64,000 nucleotides of DNA from Brachionus rotundiformis (Eukaryota; Rotifera; Eurotatoria; Ploima; Brachionidae), in NCBI GenBank assembly GCA_016802295.1, contig JAESIW010000200.1:2847257-2911256 (forward strand). Direction: 5' to 3'. The notes under the pieces were generated by a model, which made no database searches, had not been told where the DNA came from, and worked only from the letters and a program-made list of their open reading frames with translations. How positions within the stretch are numbered: position 1 is the first letter of the stretch; the number at the start of each line of letters is the position of its first letter. A program made the position numbers and the translations under genes. Shown in pieces: positions 12,601 through 22,051 of the stretch.

Positions 12601-14236
12601 ACGCTTTGTTAAAAAATTATATATTCCATTACCAGAATTTATTGGAAGAAAGCAAATAATTATCAATTTGATGAAAACTCAGCCATGTAATTTGGCTGAA
12701 GAAGAAATTGACAGAATATCAGAATTAACTGAAGGTATTCGTGTTTTTTGTGGATTTCTAATTATATGATATGATAGATTTAACTTTGTTCTTAATTTTA
12801 GACACAGATAAATTGATTTATCTTAAAGCTATTATTCGTCTGAAATTTTCTAAATTTTTATTAAAAAATTTTTTTTATTCTCTTGTAGGCTATTCTGGTG
12901 CAGACATGACGCATCTATGCAGAGAAGCTGGTAATTTATTAAATCTTTGCTATTAAGAAAAATTATTTCTTAATCTATAGCTATCGGTCCGATTAGAAAT
13001 CTTGGAGGAATGATAGAAACAGTAGCTCTGGATCAAGTGAGATTTTTAAGACTTATTATTTGATTTTTTTTATAATTTAGACTTAATTAAAATGGATTTA
13101 TAATTTTTTGAACGATTAGACATAAAGTAAAATCCTGAGTGAATAACTTAAATATATTTTGATTATTTTTTAATTTAATTTGGCAAAAATGTTTCTAATT
13201 TTTATATCACAAGAACTCAAGAATTGACAGCAACAACTTTTTGAGAGTTATTTAATTTTGCTAAAAGTCTTATTAAGTTTTTTCGATTATTTTTTTCTGA
13301 CTCAAATTAATTCAATTCAATAGTTTTTTAAATAGATTTTTATATTTTATTTGAATAAGAATATATTAAAATCCCAATTATATTAGGTTAAAATTTGAAG
13401 ATAAATGTCTATCTGAAAAAAAAATTATCAACATGATAATAAAAGTTAATTTTCAATTTTTTGAATCGCTAGTGCATTCACTTTTTTGTTTTTAATAGTT
13501 TTTTCTCCCAAAAGTAAATTAAAACTAATTAATGAAATTTTAAAACTAATCCTAGTCGAAATTCAATTAATGAATGCCATTGCATAAGTATCTCCATATT
13601 TTTTATTTTGTTTAAGTCATAACTGCATTAGGTTTGAGTCTTGAGATTTGTCAAAATTTATAAGTATTTTTTTATATTGATTGATATACTCGTTTTAACA
13701 ACGAACTAAGAGGCAATATGTTTTTTTAATTTTCCTCAATGATTTTTGAATTTTACAAATTTAAAATAAAAAAACTCAGAAAAATTTAAGCATATTAATT
13801 ATTTATTGTAGTTTTATTCTAAAAATATCTATTTATCAAAATTTAAATTGTTTAATTCCAATCTTATTAAAATGGAATTTTCAAATGTTCAATATTACCG
13901 AGCTATTTCATTCCATTCTAAAAATTCCAATAAATTTAAGAAATTCTGTGATTGTAATTGTTTGAAAATGTAAATCAAAAAAGCCTTTTGATGAATAGGC
14001 CAACGAGATATTTGGATCAATTAATATTCCAGGAAATCCCTAGAACTCATTCCATTTTTAATAAAAGAAAAATTTTTTTAACTTAAAACATTTTACATTC
14101 AAAGGTTAGAGAAATTAACTTCCAAGATTTTTTGGACGCCATGCAACAAGTTCGTGCCTCAGTTTCAACAGACGATTTGGATGCTTATGTTAAATGGAAC
14201 AGCTCTTTCGGATCAGTACCGATCCTTAACAAATAG
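9664..14236 (+). CDS. FIGNL1: fidgetin-like 1 AAA ATPase (FIGNL1), about 639 aa
   Basis: Exons: 9664-9830, 10180-10199, 10257-10406, 10629-10940, 11109-11515, 11609-11709, 12066-12124, 12167-12258, 12306-12467, 12515-12734, 12889-12930, 12981-13036, 14105-14236. Many introns are 42-60 bp; the last is about 1.07 kb. The product is a meiotic-clade AAA ATPase. It has Walker A GPPGTGKT, Walker B VIFLDEIDSLL, the arginine-finger region ESSRRLKTEF, sensor GATNRPQELDDAARRR and a C-terminal Vps4-type helix. The segment FKSAKEQL at the start of exon 5 matches the FxxA motif by which FIGNL1 binds RAD51. This and the APISW/IAGLEF linker separate it from fidgetin, spastin and katanin. FIGNL1 disassembles RAD51 filaments in homologous recombination. 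The N-terminal half is Asn/Gln-rich and divergent. The 20-nt second exon and the exon 4/5 junction are chosen only because they keep the frame open, so these are uncertain. The AAA domain is secure. Confidence 0.92.
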
Positions 14237-14898
14237 GGACAAGATTTGATAAATTTATTTACATTTTATCAAATACAAATACAGAAAATCTTTTTACTGT
14301 CTAAAAAGATCCGCTATTTAGCTTTTTTCCGCTACGAATTAGTTAAACTTCTTTTATTCTGATATCGAACAAAAAACAAAATTTATTTTTCTAATTTTCC
14401 TATTGAGAAGATTTTTGTTAAATAAATTTAAAAATTTTCAATGTTCAAATTATAAAGCAATTAATACAAAAGAATTTTTTAAATAAATGTATCTAGAAAG
14501 AATTTGTTATTCAATTTGTTTATTTAAGCGCATAACTGGCAGCAAATGGTTAAAAAATTCAATATTTACCAAAAATTCAATCATAAATCAAATAAGCTAA
14601 TATGATTAAAATATTTGCTCTGAAAATAGTTAAAACTAATTTAGAAAGATCGTCTATAGGGATGTGATTAAAATCAAGTGGGTAAAACGAATTATGATGA
14701 ATGGAAGCAATTTTATTTAATGTTTAAACCAACTAATGAATGTTGGTTGACATTAAGTTTTTTATTTTTTTTCTATTTAAAATATGTGCCTAATTCTAAT
14801 TTTATATTTTATTTTATTTTTGTTTTTTTTTAAATTTAAAAGAAGATTTTCAAAATTTAGATTAAATGTGAAGTTAAATTAATTATTTTAAAACAATA
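14237..14898. other. intergenic spacer FIGNL1-GPCR
   Basis: AT-rich tandem-gene spacer of about 660 bp. It holds the FIGNL1 3' end (AATAAA words around 14421) and the upstream region of the receptor gene. No further gene is seen. Confidence 0.6.
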
Positions 14899-16716
14899 AT
14901 GGTTTTTAAGAATTATTCAATTATTGATGATTCCAACAGCACTTTATCACTGTTTTCAAACTTGGCCAACTTGATCTCAGTTAATTACAAAATACCACTA
15001 GGTCTGTTGATCTCAGTAATTTCGTTCATCGCAATATTTGGCAATTTGTTGGTCATTGCCGCTATCGTAGTTGACAAATCTTTACGAACCGTAATTTTTA
15101 ATTTTTCTTAATTCTTTTTTAGAAAATAATTTTTTAATTAAATAAGATTATGAATTTTAATCCATGATTATTTAATCTGAATTTATTTTTCCAGGTTTCG
15201 AATATTTTTATACTGAGCTTATCAATATCCGATTTGATGATTGGTCTATTTGTTATGCCATTGAGTGGCACAATAATTATTTTTGATAAATGGTTATGGG
15301 GACCATATATTTGTAAGTAAATTTGAAATTTTTTGAATTTTTTTATTATCTATTTCTAAGGTCGCTCATGGCTAACAATTGATTATATTGCATCAACAGC
15401 TTCAATATTTAACTTATTTACACTAAGCGTAAGAAATTTAGATTTTTTTTTGGCAATTTTGGTTAAATAGACCAAAATTAAAAATAAAACAAAATAAACA
15501 GAAAAAAAAATTAAATTAATTTGTATTTTTTATATTTCAGGTCGAACGATATTTGTCCATAACATATCCCTTAAAGTTTATGACCTATCAGTCAAAAACA
15601 AAAGCAAAAATAGCAGTTTTAATAGTTTGGTTAATATCATCACTGTGGGTTATACCAATTAATCTTTGGTCATATTTCTTCAAAGACAAAGAAAGAATAT
15701 CGATTGAAAATAATATGGCAAAAAGATGCTCCACAGATTTCGAGACAGACAAGATTTTCAAGATAGTGACCACAATTTTTAATTTTTATATTCCATGCAT
15801 TGGTATGATAGTGATTTATTCAAAAATTTTCATCACAATAATCAAAAGATCCAGGTCTGAAATAGGAGTTTTTTGCTACAATTCATACAATAAATTTACT
15901 CCAAATGAAAGTAGCATTAGAAAAGCAAATTCAAAATATTCTGTGGTCTCAAACAATTTTGACCATTCTTCCCAAATATTGAGTAAAAAATTCAGCATTT
16001 TAAGCGAGTATCATGCAAATAGACAAAAAGTCTCTTTTAAAAGAAAACAATCAGTGCCTTCATCTTCCTCTAACAGTGGAAGTTTTCGGTCGAGAAATAA
16101 TTTTCATATTCAACCATCAAATAAGAAATACAATGAAAATGTGACTCATTTAAATATAAAAACTTGTCAGACAAATAAAAAATCTAGACTTTTAAGTTTT
16201 GTTAATTGTCGCGGTGAGTGCAAAAATGAGGTAGATGGAAGAGATTTAAAGCTTGCTACAAGAAGAAATGCTTTGATTGAAAAATATCCAACCATGTACG
16301 AAAGTAATTATTCATTTGAGATAGAAAAAAATAAGAAAAGTAAAGGAATTCTTAGTTTTTTGGATAAGTTTATCTCTCGTAAGCAGAATGATAAATATGA
16401 CACTTATTCGGCTCGTCTTAAGCAACAAATAAAGGCTGCCAAACAGCTTGGTATTTTGCTTCTTGCTTTCTTAATCACTTGGATGCCCTATTTTATAACC
16501 TTTATTGTAGTTGCGTTTTGTTCAGATTGTGTTTCGGACAGCTTATCGGCTACAACACTATGGCTAGGATACCTCAATTCGGCCATTAATCCAATTCTTT
16601 ATCCTCAATGTAATAGTTCATTTAAACATGCTTTCCGAAAAATGCTTAGAATTTCACCTAAACGAAAAAAAAATCGTATGGATATCATAAAACTGATGCA
16701 CAATAGCTATAAATAA
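14899..16716 (+). CDS. histamine H1/muscarinic-like class A GPCR, 517 aa
   Basis: Exons 14899-15090, 15195-15312, 15361-15428 and 15541-16716 join in frame. The seven-helix plan is clear: an N-terminus with NYS and NST glycosylation sites, TM1 (about 33-58, GNLLVIAAIVV), TM2 SISDLMIGLFVMPLSG, and TM3 with Cys then Asp seven residues on (the amine-binding D3.32 in CRSWLTID). ERY at 128-130 stands in place of DRY. TM5 is at about 198-222, TM6 KAAKQLGILLLAF...WMPYF, and TM7 WLGYLNSAINPILYP. The TM3 run DYIASTASIF and the WLGY-NPILYP end are closest to vertebrate histamine H1 receptors, with muscarinic receptors next. The third intracellular loop is about 205 residues, Ser/Lys-rich, as in H1 and muscarinic receptors. 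The short C-tail lacks an obvious palmitoylation Cys. It is expected to be a Gq-coupled plasma-membrane receptor for a biogenic amine or acetylcholine; ligand identity cannot be read from the sequence. Confidence 0.9.
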
Positions 16717-17216
16717 TTTTAATTTTTAAATTTTTTTAAGTAAATTTTTTTAGTAGTTTTATTTTTCGGCAAATTTAAATTTTTCAGAAATAAATATTTA
16801 TTTGTTTTTTAGCATTATAATTTTTAAAACTTTGATATAATCATCTATTATTAAATTGAGAGATTTAAAAAATTTTCAAATTACCTTCGACTGAAGATTA
16901 AAATTTTCATTTTTCAAATGATTAGCTAATTATCGGGAAGTTTTGTTTAGAATTATAATTAATAGATAAACTAATCAAAAAAATCAAAATAAAAAATAAG
17001 AGAAAATATGTTTAATTTTAGAAAAAAACGTTTTCTGATGTTTTTCCTAATATCCTTCCTTATATCAAATTATCTTTTTCATATTTTTTTATATTCCAAA
17101 GGAACTTTTACTTGCTACATTTGATTATTATTAAGTAATTAAAATAATAATTATTAATTCATTAGTTGTTTATTTTTAAAAAATTTAAAATTTAAAAAAT
17201 AATTTAAATTAATGAT
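16717..17216. other. convergent intergenic spacer
   Basis: AT-rich sequence between the 3' ends of the receptor gene (+) and the Rossmann-RING gene (-). An AATAAA word near 16790 could serve the receptor mRNA. Nothing else is supported. Confidence 0.6.
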
Positions 17217-18423
17217 CTAAGACATAAATATTTTAATAACATCTTCTATTTTTTCTCTACATATTGGACAGCTATCAGATCTTTTATGGAGGAGATTTGA
17301 GCAGTCAAAACATGTAATCATATGATTACAGGGTCTAAGAACACTATTTCTCACCGTGTCCATACAAATTGCGCAATCATTATCATTATTTTCATCATCA
17401 AATACATTTTGACTATTAGATGGAATTTTTTTGTTCTTATCTTTTGTATCATATTGAATAGAATGAAAATCTTCACTCAAATTTTTCTTATTAAATATTT
17501 TATTCAAATCCTTCTGAATACTGCGGCTTAACTCAGGTACATTACTGTCTTGGCGAAACATCATTACTGGAGGCAGTCCACTACTCATTCTAAGATCTTC
17601 AACACGCTGTTGTTTCCTTAATTCCCTTTTTTCTTCACTTAAAATTAAAGGCTCTGATCCGCTTCTAAAAAAAAGTGTCTTGCCCATTTGGCCCAAAATT
17701 GTCCTGAGTCGTTCCATTACCGAATTGTCTAAATTAAAAATTAAATAGCTTTGATTTTTGAATTAAGCTTATACCAGTATCCTTAATTGGCGTAAATTCC
17801 ACTTCTGGTATGTAATAAACAGGATACAAGAATCTGAGACCAGCAAATCTAGCTTTGTTTGTGACATTTTCTGCTAGTTTAGCTAAATCCAGTCTCAAAG
17901 AACTGGTTAAAATAATCGCATCACCAGGACACAATGAACTAATTTTGCTGAGTAAAACAGATTTAATATCAAAATCTTCGAAAACACATTCAATTACAAG
18001 TTGAGCATCGTTGACTGTTTCTTCCAAGCGGCTAAGGCACAGAACTCTCCCGGTAAAATCGGGACTCTCTATTACATGATCATCGTAAAGCTGGGTTTTA
18101 TCAGCCTGAAATCTTGGGTACACACTATTTAGTGCTTGTATATTATTGTCATAGCATTTGACTCTATGACCATGGTAAGCGAATTCACCAGCTATTTTAA
18201 CTCTAAATAAAATTTAGATTAGAAAAAATTTGTCAATATTTTAATGTTAAAATATTAAAATAGCTTTGGGAATTAAAAAATCAATCAACAAGTCCCCGCT
18301 AAACTTATGATTAGAAAAAAATTAGTTATTAGATAAGTTTGACTCGATTCAAATTATGGTCTAGTTTTGAAATTAAAAATTTTACCCAAGTAATCCACAT
18401 CCAATAACAGCAACACGGACCAT
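17217..18423 (-). CDS. Rossmann (3HCDH/lambda-crystallin-like) domain fused to C-terminal RING, 325 aa
   Basis: Three minus-strand exons, 18423-18386, 18202-17775 and 17728-17217, join to 978 nt in frame. It starts MVRVAVIGCGLLG, the GxGxxG NAD-binding loop of 3-hydroxyacyl-CoA dehydrogenases. A typical YD acidic end of beta-2 (VKCYD) and the VIECVFEDFDIK and ILTSS strands follow. The PVYYIPEVE segment (140-148) aligns with the PPYYIPLVEL region of lambda-crystallin (CRYL1), but the catalytic His of that loop is replaced (Arg in the aligned position). The C-terminal helical dehydrogenase domain is missing. Instead there is a charged linker (about 180-270) and a C3HC4 RING at 274-312 (CAIC, CNH, CFDC, CPIC). 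The final IFMS resembles the FLS tail of IAP-type RINGs that dimerise. It is likely an E3 ubiquitin ligase with a nucleotide-binding or pseudoenzyme sensor domain. The joins are well supported: short introns of 183 and 46 bp, canonical sites and a single continuous frame. A named orthologue is not recalled. Confidence 0.85.
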
Positions 18424-18778
18424 TTTAAAAATTAAATTTAAATATAATTTATGAGTGTATAAATATTTAAAATTTATAAAAGGAATAAAATTTATTTCAA
18501 CAAATTAAAAGGTATTATCATAAAAAATTTTGCCTCTTTATTTTGATGATCATTAGTCAATAATTAATCGATTGATTTAAAGCCTTTGTAATCAAGTCCA
18601 ATTTTTTATTTGGAATAAATTCGTGCTTGAATATCTAATTAGCAATGATGTAATTTTGATATATTATTATTTTTTTAGCTGGTTACCAAGGTGTATGAAA
18701 ATAATCTTTGCATGTTAAAAGCCTAAAATCAAGCAAAACAGAAGAATTCGCTTTCAAAACAAAAATAAAACTTTAAAA
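18424..18778. promoter_or_regulatory. divergent promoter region
   Basis: 355 bp separate the start codons of the Rossmann-RING gene (-) and the coiled-coil gene (+). A strong polypyrimidine-AG (ending at 18679) on the plus strand suggests a spliced or trans-spliced 5' leader for the latter. The leader after it contains short upstream ORFs (ATGs near 18696 and 18713). GTTACCAAGGTGTA near 18683 is only a weak X-box resemblance. Confidence 0.4.
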
Positions 18779-19703
18779 ATGCTTTTGACAAAAAGAAATT
18801 CCGAAATAGATACTCTAAGACAAGAACTCCAGACTATCAATACAAAATTACAGTTATCTCTTGATATTGAAATGCAAAAACTTAAAGATCAAGAAAGAGA
18901 GCTCCAAGAAGCGCTCAAATTCAAAACACGAACAGAATTAATTAAGGCTATGGAGAATGAACTAGCAATCGAAAGCTTAGACGAATCCATGCTCCAATCT
19001 AAATCTCTAACTAATTTAAATTTTAGTTTAAATCAGCCTATGACCAAATCAAATGATTTTTTAAAAAGCCTAAATATTGAACAAGACTTAGAAAAAAGCC
19101 ATAAGATTTTAGATAACTTAATGAAAGAATACAACGATCAAAACAAGACAACAATGCTTGAGTCGAATATTAAATCGATGCCAAATCCTAACGTGGTAAG
19201 TTAACAAAATTTTTATTAATGTTTCTAATAAATTTAACTCCAAAAAGATATTCAGCAAGAGTTCCAGGTATTCTAGAACCCCTCTGAAAAATGTACGCAC
19301 AGTTACCATCTATAGAAAACCTGTTGAACAGAATTTGAACCAACAACAAACTTTGGTATATGGAGATTCTCTTAAGTATTCAAAATCTGCATCTGATTTG
19401 GACCGATCAGCTTATTTTGATAACACATATTTGTCCAAAAGCTACAATCCGTACGCTGAGCCAAATTATGATCCTCACAGATATGCAAAATCTATCCGCG
19501 ATAGCTATTTTTATTCAGATAAGGAGACAATAAATGGTGTTCCCAAAAACAAAATAAGAAGTACAGCATACTTAAAAGATAAAGATACTGGATACACAGT
19601 TTTGCCTGTTACTAAAACAGTAATTCACAAAAAACCTTGGTCCTATGGAAAAGTTGAGACTAATTATTATCCATTTAGAGACTCGATGTTAAAGAAAAAA
19701 TAA
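18779..19703 (+). CDS. orphan coiled-coil protein, 290 aa
   Basis: Exons 18779-19195 and 19248-19703 (intron 52 bp, GTAAGT...AAAAAG) join in frame. Residues 1-70 form a charged heptad-type coiled coil (EIDTLRQELQTINTKLQLSL, then QKLKDQERELQEAL). A second short helix with DLEKSHKILDNLMKEYND lies near residue 110. The C-terminal half is low-helix and rich in Tyr, Ser, Lys and Pro (SKSYNPYAEPNYDPHRYAKS; HKKPWSYGKVETNYYPF), with a basic end. No signal peptide, membrane segment or known domain is seen. The Tyr/Pro/basic tail would fit a cytoskeleton-associated protein, but that is a guess. It sits head-to-head with the Rossmann-RING gene and about 100 bp upstream of the FANCF-like gene. Confidence 0.75.
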
Positions 19704-19805
19704 AATTTTTAAATTAATTTGTTTATTAAGTTTTGCAATGATTTATATTAGAATGCTTATTAAAAAAAATAAAAAATATTAATTTAAATTTATTTTTAAT
19801 TTAAA

Positions 19806-20992
19806 ATGTCAGATTTAAAAGACATTTATAAATTTTTGTTTGATTATTTCAAAATTTATAAAGAATCATTGGGGTCAAATGTGTCTTATTGGAAATTAGG
19901 CGATGTTAAAAATGCTATTAAATGGTCCGAAGGAGTTGAGGAATTTTACTCAAAAATAAAATTTAAAAAATGCCTCGCTAAATTCCTTAAAGACATCAGG
20001 TTGATTTTGGATCATTGGAAAATTGAGGAGAAAAATTGTGATTCAGTGTTAAAAAATGCTTCACAAAATTTAAAACAAGTATTAAAAAAATCTTAATTTA
20101 AAGTAAAAAGAACCTAAAGAAATACATTTTTAGATTCTAATATCAAATAAGAACTTATCTGATGAACTTAAGGCTTTTTTGCTAGAGTCGTCTGTCAGTG
20201 TTGAAACTAATAAAGTATGGCAATATGTAAATTTTTTCAATTTAAAAATTTGCTTTTTTTTTAGATTCAAGAAAGACAAACTTTGACCTCAGAAATAATT
20301 CAAAATGAATTGAATTCGGAAATAGATAAAATTTGTTTAAAGCTATTTTTGTGCAAAAATGATTTTTATCTAATAGATGTACTTTTCGATTATACAATCA
20401 ACAAAGAAGCAAACTTAGTAGGTATAGATTTTTCGGATTTATTTTTATCTATACTTAAATAAACAATTAATTAAAGGAATTTATTCTTGAAATATTCAAA
20501 AAATTAAAAGAATTCAGCATCGAAACTTATAAAACTTGTTTTCTTCGTCTTCTCAATAAAAAGTAAGGATAAATCGGTTTTATTTAAGTAGCTTTTAATT
20601 TAAAATCATTGTTTGAACTAAGGTTTTACAAGCTATTTATGATAGAACCAATAGATGGTTTGTTTGATGTTGATTCCAAAGATTTGATACAGGCTTATTT
20701 TTGTTACCTTATCTTTGTATTTACAGAAATAGTTGAAATATTTAAGCTTGAAGATAAAGATCTAAATGATCCGAAAAATAGTACTAGCGAAACATACAAC
20801 ATTGACAAACTTATCTCGCATTTTGAGAAAGTTATTACAATTGGAAAAAATTTCAAATATGTTAAGATAATTCAAAACAAAGCTAAAATGGATTCGGGAT
20901 GGAATTTTTTGCTTAACAAACTTAAACTCCGATATTTGAAAAGTAATAAAGAACTCGATTTAAATTTAGATGATATTTTTTTTGACGACTAA
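19806..20992 (+). CDS. divergent FANCF-like protein, 320 aa
   Basis: Exons 19806-20078, 20134-20214, 20265-20417, 20477-20562 and 20623-20992 (introns 50-60 bp) total 963 nt in frame. A second in-frame donor at 20227 would add four residues. The product is helical and Lys/Leu-rich with no signal or membrane segment. Its N-terminus, SNVSYWKLGDVKNAIKWSE, has the spacing of the FANCF N-terminus (VSxW..xxVxxAxxW). The C-terminal block, a KLISHFEKV helix then a Lys-rich helix ending DSGWNFLLNKL, recalls the helical repeat end of FANCF. Length (320 against about 374 in human) is compatible. FANCF is the adaptor that holds the FANCC-FANCE and FANCA-FANCG parts of the Fanconi core ubiquitin ligase. 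Identity is tentative because the family diverges fast; the gene itself is well supported by splice sites and frame continuity. Confidence 0.6.
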
Positions 20993-22051
20993 ATTTTATC
21001 CTATCTAAAAAAAGTACAGTAACTCCTATTTTGTTTCGTAATAAATTTTTTTAATTGTTTAATGATATTCAAATTTTTTAAATCGCATTTTAAATTAAAT
21101 TTCAGAATTTTATATGTATATCTTCAGTAATCCTTTACAAAGTAGTTTGAAATAAGAATAAAATATCGATTATAAAGGTCAATATAATTATATAATATGA
21201 TTTGATTTTGAATTTTTAGTATAATTATAATTTAATAAATTCGTCAAAAAATTTTTGTCTTAATTTATTATTATTACTTAGCTAAAAAAGTTATAAGTCT
21301 TGAAAAATATGGTTGAATCTAAATTTTATTGAAATTTATTAAAGCTTTTTTATTTATCAATTATGGAATTGTTATTGATGGACTTAAGATTAAAAATTCC
21401 GTATTAAATTTCATCTAATAGAATTTATTTACATTAATAGTTTATTCAAAATAAATGATAAATATTAACAATTCAAAAGACGCATCGATTCAGTTATATT
21501 TAAAAAATAGCTCAATTAATTAGTACAACGATTTATAAAATCAAATTTTGCTTACGTAAAAAACGTATAAAATAAAACAACCAACTTTGTTATTCAGAAT
21601 TCTTTAATTTATTAAATGTAATATAAAATCGATTTTACATTTTTTTAAATAACAGTACCTGATCTATTTACTGCAAAAAGATTATCTTGTTTTAAAACTC
21701 TTATGAAAAATTTTTTACACATATTCATACAATCAAGTTGGATTAGCCTATCAATTGGACACTACAATATAAAAAAAAATTGAAAAAAATCTAAAAATAC
21801 AAATTCACTTCCATCATCAGTTGCTTGGCAATTTCTGAGCTCACTTGGCAATTTGCTAAAAATTGAACTCTATTTTACATGAATTATTATTTATTTTTGG
21901 AATAGAAAATTTTTGACATATTATTTTGTAATTGATACAAAAATTGATAAAATTTTGTAGAAAAAAATTCATAATCCTTAATCAAAAAAAAGATCAATTT
22001 GAGAAAAAAACTAAATTATTTAGACTGAATGGCTATTGCTATAGATAGATT
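20993..22051. other. convergent intergenic spacer
   Basis: AT-rich sequence between the 3' ends of the FANCF-like gene (+) and the Src-type kinase (-). No exon or RNA gene is seen. Confidence 0.6.
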
